64,000 nucleotides of DNA from Phytophthora sp. 'mugwort' (lineage: Eukaryota > Oomycota > Peronosporomycetes > Peronosporales > Peronosporaceae): the NCBI GenBank assembly GCA_033558025.1, contig JAUCEF010000007.1, forward strand, positions 7,502,001 to 7,566,000, read 5' to 3'. Positions 33,732 through 45,245 of the stretch are shown here, one piece after another. The notes under the pieces are model-generated. The model worked only from the letters and a program-made list of their open reading frames with translations, ran no database searches and was not told the origin of the DNA. Position 1 is the first letter of the stretch. Each line of letters opens with the position of its first letter. The position numbers and the translations under genes are program-made.

Positions 33732-36063
33732 CAGACCTTCTTAATACCGGCAAATGCCAGAGTGTGCCGTATTAGCTTTAATTCGGCACATCCGAATATA
33801 TTTTCCAGCATTGTGCCGATTTATAACTAACACTACAACTTCTGTATACCTAAATTGTTGACCTGGTCCTGCTGTTTAGCCTGAAAAATTCCTCTAATGG
33901 AAGTGAGGTCAACGATGTGCGACGGTCGTTCAATTCGCACTTCATAATCGAGAAATCTGATTCGACAGATGGGCGTGTTGGCAAATACGGTTGCTAAACC
34001 ACAGCAAAACTGTCGGAGATACGAGAACGTTTTCGGCTTTGCAGCCTTATCGAGAGCGTTCCATCCGTCATTGAAATTCGTTTCATAGTCTTCTTTTTGA
34101 ATTTGCTGTCTGCACTGACTCGTCCAGCAGATTGGTTCGACACAACTCTAGATATTCGCATTCTACAATTCAATCTGAGAAAGATTTCAGAACTTCGCCA
34201 ACTGCTCGCGACGAACTCCCAATATATCATCGGCGAAACCACGCGGGGGAACTAAAACTAGGTCTGATGGCGTTACTGGTGGGGCAACATTTCTAGATGT
34301 TTGATTGTTACTGTCCCTTTCTGCTTGTATGAGCTCCATTCCTTCAATAGCGTGCACCACAAATTTACCTAGCTGTTTGAGAGTCAATCGCTTGTTTTCC
34401 GGTGACAGATTACCCAGGTAAGTATTCACAAACGTTCCTTGATTTCTCAAATAGTTGATGAGATTGTGCTCCTTGTGCCAATACTTCTCGGAAACAACGT
34501 CATTCATGCCATGTGAAATGCTAGCATCATGAGAAATGCATCAATTTTTGCGGGTGCACAGACAAAATACTCCGTAGTCGAGCCACTAAAATCTCAACTT
34601 CTGTTGTTTGTTGGGAAATAATAATATATTTGGCCTGGATTTATTAGTAAAAGTCACATTTATCACAGAAGTGATGCCGTAGACGAACGCAACATTGATC
34701 CACCACATCGGAAACGGTGAATCAGAGGAATGTTGCTCGAAATGAGAACCAAGTTCAACACGGTTGTTGAGAATCCAACCCAACGCGTTGTTCATGTAGA
34801 GCCATCGGTTAGTCAATTTAGCAACACTACCCATTTCTCCAATCAACTTGTTTTGTCTGCGAAGGTGTCTGAGTATATCCTTTGGTTTTTTTTACAAAAT
34901 CCCCTCCATCAACTATGAATATGCTGATTTCATCACGAGATCCATCTGATGTGCTACACACCGTACTCGCAGTATCGGATCAGTTGCCTCTTTCTCGAGT
35001 AACATCACAACACCACCATGAACGTCCATCATTATATTCTCTCCATCAGAAGAAACACCAATCAGCTTTTCTCTCCACTGGGTGAGTAGAACATCAAGCA
35101 CCTTCAGAATTAATTCAAATTGGACCCTAGCAGTATGGCGGTCGTACCTAGGAATTACCAGCAAGTGTAGATTGATTAACACGCCATGAACCGCAAGCCG
35201 GACGCCCTGGCCCATGAAGGACCGCTCGTTGTGTATCGATATATCGCTAGCAAAAGCAAAAGCCCACATGTCTGAGTCTGTAATGAGATTACCGATCCGG
35301 TGAAGAGAGAAGCTACGATATACCTTGCGTACGTGCTCGCCAAATTGTCCGTCATTCCCTAAGGTTTATGGTTGCCCGTTGCTTTATAGTGCTGCTGGAT
35401 AACACCATCCGTTTGACGGAACGATAATTCAATACTAATATGTCGAATAGCGAGAGAGAATCGGAGGGGAGTCTTAATTATAATGGTGTACGTCCCGCAA
35501 TTCACTTTCCCAAATGCACGAAGAACGGTTGCAACGGACACATCTTTATCTTCCAAATTGAAAAAGATTTTTCCAATTAAGTCATTCACGATGGACTCAG
35601 GAAATTCAAACCTCAAAATGGAAGACTCGTCCTCGAAATGGTACGTCAACTGATTGCTGTGTCTAGTTAGACAGGAAAAGAAACTGATTGCTGTGTCTAG
35701 TTAGACAGGAAAAGAAACTGATTTCGCCTCATCACTCAGTGCTAGATGTGATGCCCAGTTCACGCCATGAGCAGTAGCGTTGTGATCTGTATAATTCTGT
35801 GGTCGAAAAGGAAGTTTGTACAACTTGGAGTTTTGCGTTCGCTTCCGCTTTCCGTTCGACTCCTCTCGTCCAAAATATCGACAGAACAGACAGTGAACGG
35901 AACAGACAGCACGGGGGCGTGCCGGAGACGCTCGACTTGAGCCTGCTCATCTTTCCCCCTTAATATCTCGAAACTGAAGGATGGTTAAATTAGGCACTCC
36001 GAAAATCTTATTTGCGGCACATTGCCAGAATATTTTGAGAAGTGCCGGAATTAAAAAGGTCTG
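33732..36063 (-). mobile_element. hAT transposon, inactive
   Basis: The ends read CAGACCTTCTTAAT... at 33732 and ...ATTAAAAAGGTCTG at 36063, i.e. CAG...CTG terminal inverted repeats typical of hAT; flanking CCCCACCC and CCCCAGCC fit an eroded 8-bp target duplication. Minus-strand transposase pieces lie inside: 35649-35359, 35269-34913 (LIGVSSDGENIMMDVHGGVV, VRCVAHQMDLVMK, a hAT DDE region with the Cys-Ala-His block), 34846-34586 (RWLYMNNALGWILNNR) and 34507-33994. Stops and frame changes break it. Confidence 0.75.
35650..35717. repeat. 34-bp tandem duplication inside hAT
   Basis: Two exact copies of a 34-bp unit beginning CTGATTGCTGTGTCTAGTTA, followed by the first six bases of a third. Confidence 0.9.
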
Positions 36064-36330
36064 CCCCCAGCCGAAGGCCCCATCCGGGTTGGCCTTGCGA
36101 AGTGCTCCACTCTTTTAGTCTGATTTAGTTATCGGAATACTCAGAATTGTCAGATCGGAGCCAGAATAAATGGATTGCCATTGGCGAGTTGCTACCCTAG
36201 GTCAACATCAAGTGGCGACGCCGGCTGAGACCAGGGTGCAAAGGAGGTGGGCGGGCCCATCGGAAGGTGTTTTACGTCAAGCTAACTATACAAAAGATTG
36301 ATGTGCTGAGCAAGCAGCAATTTTTCGGGT
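36064..36330. other. Flank between hAT and acidic ORF
   Basis: A minor frame reads through 36200-36350 (KWRRRLRPGC, KLTIQKIDVLSKQQFF), which could be a broken 5' part of the next ORF. No firm gene. Confidence 0.25.
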
Positions 36331-36621
36331 TTGTCATTGTATTGGGACCGAATGAAGAAGAAGCCGCTTCCTAGAGTTGTTTTTGATCCTTCAACACCGC
36401 AGAAAATGGCGTTCGGAGAAGAAGCTGGAGAGAGTGACATGACTGGGATCTACTATCAAGCGTACGAGTCTGGTGAGGATGAGGGCGACAGCGTTGCGGC
36501 TTTGAGTTCAAGTGATGAAAAAGATGAGGACGGCGAGGACGACGAGAACAAAGATCAAGAAGCGGGTGGTGTTGACCTGAACTACGTGCTTGACTACACC
36601 TTGGATTATTTGGGCGAGTAG
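36331..36621 (+). CDS. Small acidic protein or fragment, unrecognised
   Basis: An open frame of 96 codons from a TTG; the first ATG is at 36352 (89 residues). It has a basic start (MKKKPLPRVVFDPSTPQKMA), then a long Ser/Asp/Glu-rich acidic stretch (residues about 45-75), and ends LNYVLDYTLDYLGE. The composition looks protein-like rather than a shadow frame, and no better frame overlaps. It may be the end of a larger, broken gene or a transposon accessory part. I do not recognise the family. Confidence 0.35.
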   Translation: MSLYWDRMKKKPLPRVVFDPSTPQKMAFGEEAGESDMTGIYYQAYESGEDEGDSVAALSSSDEKDEDGEDDENKDQEAGGVDLNYVLDYTLDYLGE

Positions 36622-36966
36622 ATGTTAGCGTACATTTTTAAGGTATTAAAGTGCTGCTTGCATTATCACTATCAATCGAGCTACAGTATCAGTACCCCAA
36701 TCTCATTGGCGTCAGGTCTTCGGGCTATTTTTTTAGCGTAGCAGCCGATCCCCGTGAGTTTCGTCCGTAGATTAAACTGGCCGGATCTGTCCTTCGTCCA
36801 CAAAATGCAATTTTAATTGCGGACGAAACACACACTAATCGGGAACAAGTATAGTTCCTTGCAACTATATGTACAATGGTTATGGAGTCTGTGCACCTGT
36901 AATCTAAACGCAAAGTTGGCAGATTGTATTTTGGATGAGTGTCAGGCACCCAAACCAAGGTGTACC

Positions 36967-37335
36967 TGTGACGGGACACACAACACCTTGCGCACAGGAA
37001 TGTAACTTCCGGAGAGTATACAAACTCCCAGTGAACGGCAGTTCACTAGTCCCTGTCCTGTTTGACTGTTACCAAAATTAGGTAGATTTTAATACTGAGT
37101 ATATTTATAGGTGTCCCTTTTTAATGTGTCTACATACTAACTATTAGTCACCTATAAAGTACCCTAGATGTTATCCTATATTGAGTGGCTCTGAGGTCTT
37201 TGTACCATATCTGTGGTACCTATCCATGACGTCATTACCGTTGACGTCATAGTGATGTTTGACTACATGACTTAATGTACTTGGGTACACTTGCTCTAAA
37301 GAGTGACTTGGCACTGTTCATGTAACCCCGTTACA
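36967..37335 (-). repeat. Gypsy 3' LTR, copy 1
   Basis: 369 bp, TGTGACGGGA...CCCCGTTACA on plus; on minus it starts TGTAACGGGG. Near-inverted ends are typical of LTRs. A CTATAAAG motif is conserved in all three LTR copies. Confidence 0.8.
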
Positions 37336-37345
37336 CTCCGCCACT

Positions 37346-38017
37346 AGGAGCATCCCCAACGGTCGCGCTAAACGTCAAATGTTAGCGTCACTCACCAAAC
37401 TTTGGCGCTTTGTGTTTTCAAATCGGGAGACGCTCTTTGATAGCGGCCCGTTAAATCTGATTCCCCGCCAGAATTCTCGCCATATCTGGCGGTCAGTCTG
37501 GCGTTTTGCTCCACAGACTCAAATCGACAAGAGGAGCGATGGATGGCAACGATGAATTCCAACCCGTCTTGTAAATGACAAGAAGGAGACAGAAGAGGGT
37601 GGAGAAGCCGATGCGGGGAATCTCGAAACCAGGACGCCGAGGCAACATCGATTGACAGCGTGCTCTCTATGGGCGGCTTCTCTTCGCCGACTATTGGGGC
37701 TCGTCTCCTATCTACGACAGCGACATGTCCCGCGCCAACTTTAACCGCCAACAGTCTCCTTTGTGGACGCACGAGCCAACGTGGCGTCCTCGGCCTCCTT
37801 AAAGTTGGGCGGCCCAACTTGGCGGCAGCCTCATGACGCAGCCATCTTGCCTTGGCTTTGTTGCTTGGTGGTCTGCGCGGCATCAAGCCAGAATAGCAAT
37901 CTGAACACTTTTGACTAGTGGGGAAAATCGTTGAAATCTGGGTTATTGTGGAAACATTCAGTTCGCCAAAATGTTGGATAGCGTCTTAACAATATAGTAC
38001 GACCGGTGTGGATGATC
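37346..38017. mobile_element. Unclassified insertion replacing the start of the opposite-strand ORF
   Basis: Compared with the copy at 53202, about 670 bp here do not match the family. The segment starts GAGCATCCCCAACGG, reminiscent of MITE ends of hAT or Harbinger type, but no matching inverted end was found. Confidence 0.35.
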
Positions 38018-38032
38018 TAAGTATCCACCGAA

Positions 38033-39990
38033 GTGGCATCCAAGGTGACTCCCAAGGCCCCAAGCCGCCTGCAGAGGATTCCTGAGTACCTCGTGGACTA
38101 TGAGGAGGACTCTTCTACATCCTGGAGTGACAATGAAATCCCGCTCGCCAAAGGGTCTGACGGCGACCCGAGTCAGTTAGATTCCCTTGAAACTCGTACC
38201 CCGCTGTCTAGCCATCATGGCGAAGATGGCGACGAGCCGAAGACGTCCGAACTTCAGAGGGGTCCAGGCTCACCCAAGGAGGAGGAAGAGAAACCCCGTC
38301 CTCCAGTCAAGAACTTGACGCTCGCTGAGGCAACTCCCCGCGTCAAGGTAGCGAAAGCAGCAGCAGGCTCCGAAGGCAGCCGTAAGCGGCGGGCTGCTTC
38401 CCGGTCTCCAGTCCGTGAAGAGTTGGGGACCATCACGTACACGAGCAAGGGTCTCTTTAGGTCTTCTTCCGACGAGGAGGCAGAGGGCCAAGTCGGCCAA
38501 CAGATCTCTAGCGATCTCGACGGGCAGCAGTCGGAGTACCAGGCTGCTCGTCATAAGGGAGTGCGGGCCCCGGCGACCCGATCGCCTGTGATGAAGTGTT
38601 CTTCACCTGTCCGTGGGGGACCGCCTTACGCTCTCGGGTACTTCTCTCCTAAGGAGTCCCGCAGAGCTGACGCCTACATGGGTCAGCTCCAGCCGCCTCG
38701 CGTGCTTCTCAGCGGGCGCTCTTCTAGGGGCGCGTATGAGCGCCACCTGGTGGCCAAGCAGCCCTGTTCCAACGGAACTTGAGCGCTGCTAGGTGCATGG
38801 GGGTCCTAGCACCTCACCATATTCTATTAAAGAGTTCACGAGCCGGCGGAAGAAACCAGAGCTCCGATCGAGACTTCGACCTGTGTGGGGCCACCCTTCC
38901 GTGAGGCCCCACACTGTGCCCTTTCCAGGAGGCTGAAGCCGTCTTCTGGAAGTGGGCAGCTAATCGCTGCTAGACAACTTGATGTTTTCCGGCGGGACCT
39001 CACGTTGAGGAGATCCTTGACCTCGGAGATCTCCGCATCGCGTTTGCCAATGTGGCAGGCAAACGACAGCTCTTTCGAGAGCTGCAGAAGCATCCTGCTT
39101 CTAGTGCTCATGATGAGCGCGGGTATGGTCTTGGCTTTACGACCCCACCCCGTTCGGGCAAGAAAGCCCGAACTATTTACGAAGCCGTCACCGTTCTGTT
39201 CCCAGATCGTGACAGCCTTCGGGCAATCAGCCTGGAGCCGTTCGTACGGCTCCCAGGAGACTCAGCCTCCGAGTACCGCACCCCCTCCACTTCACGCGGA
39301 GCTGGCGCTTCCCTTGAAAGCGCCGCTCCTGGGGGTACACGTTCCACGTGGTAGTTGGTCTCCACATTACGGTTGAGGAGAGGCGGTGGTGCCCTCGAAC
39401 GAGTACGAGTTTGAGGCACCCCACCCCTCTCCGGCCTGTATCAGGACCTGGTGTGCCGCCTTCAGCTCACCTCGGGCCGTTGAAGACGCTGCTCTTCTTC
39501 ACCGAGTCCGTTCGCTTGAGATTGCGCTTGGATTCGGTGAGGGCGGTGCTGCCGCCGCCCAGGCCGGGAGCGCTGAGGGGCCTTGGGCCAATTCGTGACG
39601 ACGTGAATCGTCTGGCCGATGACTTGCCCGCCCTTGAAGGACGGGTCGATCGTCGTACGAATGACGTGGATGAGAACTTCCAACGTCTGGATGCCTTTTG
39701 GGCGTCCATGGACCGAGTCCAACGGGAGGTGTCTCTCTTCGGGGCCACCTACAGCCTGTGCCCCAGGCGAGAGCGCCTCCTGCGTAATCCCAGCCGTATC
39801 ACTATGGCTCATACTCGGCGTATGCAGCCGGGGTTCCTTCGTATGAAGCCCCTTCCGCGGTCCCGCAAGGGACCTGAGCTTCTGGCTTTGGGCGCGCTCA
39901 GAGAGAAGAGTTGCAGCCTCGCTTTGAAGAGCTGGGTCCTGGGAACCCAGCGGATCATGGTAACGCTTCAGACGGCCTACGTAGAACGTC
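38033..39990 (+). pseudogene. Gypsy opposite-strand ORF, copy 1
   Basis: Plus-strand ORF facing pol tail to tail. The first 249 codons are open (38033-38782): acidic YLVDYEEDSSTSW, SPKEEEEKPRP, a basic SRKRRAASRSP patch, and a Pro/Arg-rich end. Later pieces: DLGDLRIAFANVAGKRQL and HDERGYGLGF (39020-39150), PFVRLPGDSASEYRTP (39240-39290), coiled-coil-like HRVRSLEIALGF, RLADDLPALEGRVDRR and DENFQRLDAFWASM (39500-39720), and a Tyr/Ser/Ala-rich tail YGSYSAYAAGVPSYEAPSAV (about 39805-39865). Frameshifts separate the pieces. No zinc knuckle is seen. It might be an accessory or gag-like protein. Confidence 0.65.
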
Positions 39991-42460
39991 GGGTGGGTCG
40001 TCATCGACTTAGGCAGGTCAATGATATATGCCGCACCATGCCGGTCCAGGACCACGAAGGGTCCAATGAAGCGGTGCTTCAGCGTTTTGCTCCCAACGGA
40101 ACTTACCGTGGCGAGTGCCTAGTAGGACTAACTCACCCACATTAAACACGTTTAAGTTACCTCTTCCATTCTTATCAGAGTTCTCCTTTTGTTTGTCCTG
40201 TGCCGCTGCCATGGCATCACGGACACGGCTGATTACGTTCAGCCTGGTGTCTATAAAAGACTCCACTTGTTTCCGCAAGGAAACCGGTCGCATGTCGGAG
40301 ACATAGGAGGAAAGCGCTTTCCGAGCCTCTCCCCCACTTAGAATTGAAGCCGGGGTGCTGCCTCGTAAAGTGAGCGGCACCCGTGGATGGCGTAATTTAT
40401 TCAGATAGAACGGGGTATACCCGGTCGATGCGTGAACCGCATTGTTGAGTGCAAACCCAACTACTGGCAGGCGTTCTGACCAAGTGCGAGGAGCCTCCGC
40501 ACAGACACTGCGTAGAGTGTCCTCAAGCACTCGGTTGACACGATCAGTCAGCCCATCCATCTGAGGATGATCGGCTGTGGACATGTGCAGCCTCGTTCCA
40601 AGTAGTTGGAACAGCGTTCGCCAGAACGCAGCGGTAAACCCGCGGGTCACGATCGGAGACAATTGTCTCCGGCAGATCATGGTGACAGAATCGCCATCCA
40701 GGAACCGCTTTGCAGCCTGTTCCCCGGTCACTGTGTCTTTGACCGGAGCAAGACGCACCACCTTGCTCGGCACACGAGCACCAAGATGCCGGTGTTTCGG
40801 TGGCGGTCGGCTGGAAGTCCAAAGATGAAGTCCAGACTCATCGACTTCCAGCAGTCCCACTGAAACGGGGAGGCTATGCAATGGAGCCGAGGCGTACCCG
40901 GCGGGTTTCACCCGCTGACATGTTTCACATGTCTTCACGTACTGTGCGACCCACTTGTACATGTGGTACCACCAAAAGTACTGAAAGACCGATTGGAAGG
41001 TCTTCTCGCGGCCCACGTGACCGCTGGACGGCGTATCGTGCGCCTCCTGTAGGATGTCATACTTGAGATCCTCGTCGCTTGGAACGACTACCCGTGAGAG
41101 TTCATGGGGCTCCACTCGATAGTAGATCAGGCCGTCGGCACTCGTTTTGATGAAGCCGGGATCTCTGACGTGACGTGAGCCACTCGGCCTTGGCTTCCTT
41201 GCCAGCGGCCAGGAACCGTACCAGGAGTGCGAAGGCTTCGTCGCCCCGATAGGCAATGCGTATCGGATCGTATAGATCAGTCGTGGCACGTCTGATGTGC
41301 GTCAGCTCATATTCCGGACTGCGTGACAACGCATCGGCAAGCACGTTGAGCTTGCTAGGCTTGTATTCGACGCGGAAGTTGTATTCCACGAAGAAGGAAA
41401 GCCACCTCGCCATCCGTTGGGACAGGTGGGGCGAATTCGTCGTCGTCCGCAAGGATGCGTGATCTGTGTAGACCACAAGGGATGGAGCCTAGGAGGTGCA
41501 CCCGGAACTTGACAAGGGCGTAGTTCGTGGCAAGCACCTCCTTGTCATGAACGGGGTAGTTCCGTTCGGCAGCCTTGAGCTGCATGAACTGAAACGAGAT
41601 CACGCGTTCACGTCCTGCTGCAATCACATCCGATTGCACACTCGGATGCGTCGCAGACGACGCTGAACGGATTCATCTGTCCGGCAATGCCAGGACAGGC
41701 GCCTTCTGAAGGCTTGCGTTGACATTGTCAAAGGCTTCCTGGTGCTCACGGCCCCAGTGCCAGTCGGTATCATTCTTCAGATTATCCGAAGGGCCAAGTT
41801 AGACCCGCGTACCCTTCACTGTACGTATGGAAGTAGTTGGCGAAGCCCAACCGCTTCCTCGGGTCCTTCTGGGACCTCAACGTTGGCCAAGCCAAAATGA
41901 CCTTGACTTTCTCCGGGTTGGCTCGAACGCCGACGTTCCTAACGAAGTAACCGAGAACTTGGATCTCTTGCGCCGCAAAGACGCACTTGTCGATGTTGGC
42001 ATAGCGATTGTTCGCTCTCATGACCTCCAACACTCGACGGAGGTGCTCCAAATGCACCTCCATAGCCGTCTTGCCTCCTTCGGCACGGCTACGGACGAAT
42101 ATGTCGTCGAAGTACGACTGTGCGTACGCACGCAGAGGTCTAAAACAACTGCATGACCAGGCGATCGAACGTCACCGATGCATTAGACAGTCCCATGGCA
42201 TCACCAGCCACTCCCCGAGCATACCACTCGGGGTGCTTACTGCGGCGAGCGGGATGTCGTTCCCACGCATCAGGATCTGGTAGTATCCGTTCCCCATATC
42301 CAGGACGCTGTATAACTTGCATGCGGCCATGTTGTTCAACACCACATCGTTTCGCTGGATGGGTGTGTGGGCCGGCGCCTTGGCGCTGTTCAGCTTATTG
42401 AAAGCATGGACCAGACGCCAGTTGATGCTATAGATGCTGGTGAGCTCATGTATCTAACCT
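39850..42460 (-). pseudogene. Gypsy pol (RT, RNase H, integrase), copy 1
   Basis: RT: LYSALD-type region about 42320, VGDAMGLSNASVTFD (about 42180), FDDIF active-site block (about 42110), NIDKCVFAAQEIQVLGYF (about 41960). RNase H: VYTDHASLRTTTNSPHLSQR and VEYKPSKLNVLADALSRSPE (41460-41320). Integrase (41289-40018): zinc finger GHVGREKTF ... KTCETCQRVK, then catalytic parts split between frames (DLPETIVSDRDPR in 40544-40822; HMSTADHPQMDG), and a C-terminal THPTFYVGRLKRYHDP block (about 39970-39920). Frameshifts in integrase are shared with copy 2, so both descend from an already broken ancestor or exchanged sequence. Confidence 0.8.
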
Positions 42461-42486
42461 CTCCGAGTTGAAACACCTGCCCTGGC

Positions 42487-43020
42487 ATGATTTCGGCCTC
42501 TTCCGCCAATAATCCTACGGCTGGTGTTCTTAACGCATCTGCTGGTTTCAGCATCGCTTGGGTCGCTGTAGTAAATTCGTTTGAACCTAAGCTTCGTGGT
42601 AGCTACATGCCTTTCACGACCTCTCGTCTATACGTACCATTCATTCATCTCGAGAACCCTCAGGCTATTATCTCGAAGCGTGTCAAGAAGGTTCGCTACA
42701 ACAAGTGTATGCCCAGCGATTCGATCAGCGCGCTGGTATTGGTAAGCAATCAAATCAGCTCAACGCTTCTTTTGACCTTCGGCTATCGGCCAGTGTTAAG
42801 AACGCTAAGTACATTATGGCCCTTTGGTTTGCTGAACAGACTAGTAGTTTCGCAACGACAGCCGTGCAAGAGTATCAGAGACCTTTCGATAACGCTCCGT
42901 GAACTGTACAGGCTGATTCATCGATTAACGACTTCAGTGTACGTATCGGTTCACAGCAGGTGTGTGATATCAGCCACGACTACGACTTCCACCACTCCAC
43001 GAGTTGAATTCTCGTGCTAT
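42487..43020 (+). pseudogene. Virus-like structural protein fragment (unassigned)
   Basis: About 180 codons with one frameshift near 42705: first frame 42487-42720 (NSFEPKLRGSYMPFTTSRLY, PFIHLENPQAI), second frame 42705-42990 (LNASFDLRLSASVKNAKYIM, SSINDFSVRIGSQQ). Beta-strand-like, hydrophobic/polar alternation suggests a capsid-like fold, and the codon use differs from the flanking Gypsy. A stop precedes SSINDFS, and the C-terminus is lost. I cannot name the virus group. The alternative is an unrelated mobile element of unknown type. Confidence 0.4.
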
Positions 43021-43074
43021 CTAGTACCATATGGTATATATGTATAATAACCATTACACTTTCATTCGGCAAGT

Positions 43075-43390
43075 ACAAAAGGTTCCACTATCGAGAAGGT
43101 ATTTGAAAATGATCCTAGCCACTGTCGCTGTCTTCGTAGTAAAAAAATGCTACTTGAGGACCCCGATTCTGACATTGACAAATTTCTTGCGAGCAAAAAT
43201 TAAAAAAATCGCAAATTGGTCCGATGAGGATCGTACCTACTAAATTTTGGTAAGTACAAGGGCAAGACTATCCAGCAAGTATTTGATATCGATAAACAGT
43301 AGTTGCAGTGGCTACGTGATTCTAAGTTTGCTACGGAAAAAGCCCCGAAACTATGTGCCGCTATTGGCGAATTGATTAATAACTAATTCA
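43075..43390 (+). pseudogene. Two tandem FGKYKGKT-type domains (virus/phage-like)
   Basis: Two diverged copies of a short domain beginning Phe-Gly-Lys-Tyr-Lys: about 43067-43210 (FGKYK, KVFENDPSHC, LLEDPDSDIDKFLASK) and 43246-43385 (FGKYKGKTIQQVFDIDK, LQWLRDSKFATEKAPKLC). The pattern fits the small domain found at the C-terminus of exodeoxyribonuclease X-like proteins and in many viral proteins. Each has at least one stop or frameshift. Local composition is AT-rich. Confidence 0.45.
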
Positions 43391-43440
43391 ACGAGTATTT
43401 TTTATGTCGTTGATAAAAAATGATGATTTATTGTCTTAAG

Positions 43441-43493
43441 AAAAATCCATTAGTCCGTTCATCATTAAATGAAGAACGGACTTATGGATTTTT
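43441..43493. terminator. Strong hairpin flanked by A and T runs
   Basis: 20-bp arms 43441-43460 and 43474-43493 (19 of 20 paired), loop 13 nt, with an A run at the 5' side and a T run at the 3' side. It sits about 55 bp after the second FGKYKGKT domain. The form is that of an intrinsic terminator or a viral 3' end hairpin, unlike anything else in the window. Confidence 0.6.
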
Positions 43494-43829
43494 TCCAAGG
43501 CATTAGCATATTCATTAAGCGGTTTTATTGTCCATGAGAGTCCGTTTTTCTAAGCTGGCATGGACAGCACCCAAGCTTTATGGTTTGGGTACGTTCAGTG
43601 ATGAGCATTCCAACTTCATAGTTTTCCCACAAGAACACGCAACATCTTTGTGAAGTTGTGCTCTAAAGATAACTGTCATCATCTTTCCTGCTTCAGCAAC
43701 ATCCGATACTGCTTCGGAAAATTTACTTGTTGGATGAGCCCAACAGCTATCTTTTGATTTCGATTGCCGGCACACCTCACCATTTTCTTTTTTTTAACAT
43801 AGCTAAACATCATTAGTTCAAACCTTATT

Positions 43830-44648
43830 GGGCGAGCCCCATTACTGTGAGCTCGTTGGAGGAGTTTTCGGCGTCCCTCCTTTACTTGCTGATCTTCGAA
43901 CAACTCCCGATGCTTGCTTTGATTACGTTTCCCAAAGCTGGACAGGGGTTAGGATAGTCGCTAACGAAAGGACCTGGGATCTGCGATCGGCCGTGTGTCC
44001 CGGGTGGGTATGACTTTAAAGACATTTACAGATAAGTTTTTTTCGCTTGCACTTGGTTTCTACTATAAGCGTTCTTATCTCAAAAAGTCATTAACCCCCC
44101 ATCTGGGATAAGAAGTATATAGGGCTAGCAAGGAAGGATTTGCCATTATTCGTGGGGCTAGGCTGGGTAAGGTCGTAAGGATGGTGATTATAAGGCAGAT
44201 GCATGAATATACAGATCCCCCTCGCCAATCTAATACCTTCGGTTGAAGCTATTCGTATTATGTACAACAACTTATTAGCTATCAGAGCGGAGACTGTGCA
44301 TTCAAACAACCATAGGAAGCGAAATGGGTGGATGACTCGACGTGGTTTGATAAATAATTAGCTTGCACAGCTACTAAATTGGCGAGGGGACTGTATATAC
44401 AATGTCTATGTTGTACTGTAAACCTGTGGTACTGCCCCGTGGGGCACTACGCATTACAGGGTGGGGCACTCTTAAAGGGATGTGGTATTGCATCTTGACC
44501 CCTTTGCGAAGCCGAACGACTTCACGTTGACGTCCTTGGCCCCATAAAATTCGATTCTTGTGTTTCGATTGTGATAAAGGAACACAGCAGTCTCATCCGT
44601 GTTGTAAATGTTCGAGTACTAAATGTTGAAATATACTCCTTGATCACT
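43830..44648 (+). repeat. Left end of inverted transposon pair around pectin lyase
   Basis: Matches 48182-48858 in reverse complement (about 85% by eye; CTGGGATCTGCGATCGGCCG, GTCGTAAGGATGGTGATTAT and TAAATGTTCGAGTACTAAAT are shared). The outer edge is GGGCGAGCCCCATTACTG. On minus, near 44540-44620, it encodes NTDETAVFLYHNRN, a pogo-type DDE start, so it is part of a DNA transposon. Confidence 0.75.
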
Positions 44649-44649
44649 A

Positions 44650-45234
44650 CTGCACGTGCTTGATGTCTGCCTGTCGAGCTTATGCTTCTTGGTTACCGGA
44701 CGCTCGAAGCCTCCAGTTCTTGGACTACAGATAGCTTCTTTTCCACCACGAACTTGGGTTTCATCAGCATGACCAATGAAAGGTGAAAAGGTGCGACAGA
44801 ACTTTACGTTTGGATGGCAGTTCGTGACTAAACGCTGGAAGGTGGGCAGTTCAACCACACGAAATGCCGATCCCGATTCATAAGTGAAGTCGGCAAGCAG
44901 CTTGTTAACTTAAGCTTGCGAAACGATACAAGGCACTTCGGTAATTCTTCGGAGCCTTCTCCAACACGCTGAAGCGTTGCAAGGGCTCCATTGCCCAAGC
45001 TTTTTCTTCGAGCCCTCCTCTCGCGCTCGGCAACCGCACACTGACGCTTCTTCTTCTGTACCAGCTTGTAACCACTGCACTTCACCAAATGGCCCTCCAA
45101 CCTCATCGACTTCGGATTCACAATGACATGAGGACAGCGCTGACACTTCATGCTTCATCATCGCCAGGATCCTCGAAAAGCTTCCAGACCTCTCTTTTGC
45201 CGCCCACCAGGCATCGCTGCTCACGAAATGACAT
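44650..45234 (-). pseudogene. BED-type zinc-finger transposase fragment
   Basis: Starts MSFREQRCLVGGKREVWKLF at 45234; one frameshift later reads KCQRCPHVIVNPKSMRLEGH and LVKCSGYK, a Cys-x2-Cys...His-x4-Cys finger as at the N-terminus of hAT transposases. Further pieces at 44858-44640 (NCHPNVKFCRTFSPFIG) are unclear. Broken. Confidence 0.5.
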
Positions 45235-45245
45235 ATTAGTATCAC

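Larger units (their letters stand above)
36967..42460 (-). mobile_element. Gypsy LTR retrotransposon, copy 1 (truncated)
   Basis: Minus-strand element. Right to left: RT (42460-41780), RNase H (about 41640-41100), integrase (41289-39850), then a long ORF on the opposite strand (38033-39990), an unrelated insertion (about 37346-38017) and the LTR (36967-37335). The 5' part (5' LTR, gag, start of RT) is missing: the element breaks at about 42460, where virus-like sequence begins. Confidence 0.8.

Noticed and set aside
39462..40055. 197-codon minus ORF as a full-length integrase tail
   Set aside because: Only its first about 40 residues (YVGRLKRYHDP block) look like integrase; the rest overlaps the opposite-strand ORF, whose plus frame shows the codon bias.
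43567..43903. Minus ORF pieces with CSCGKTMKLEC as a possible SWIM/Mutator transposase end
   Set aside because: Only one short Cys-rich motif; not enough to call a Mutator element.
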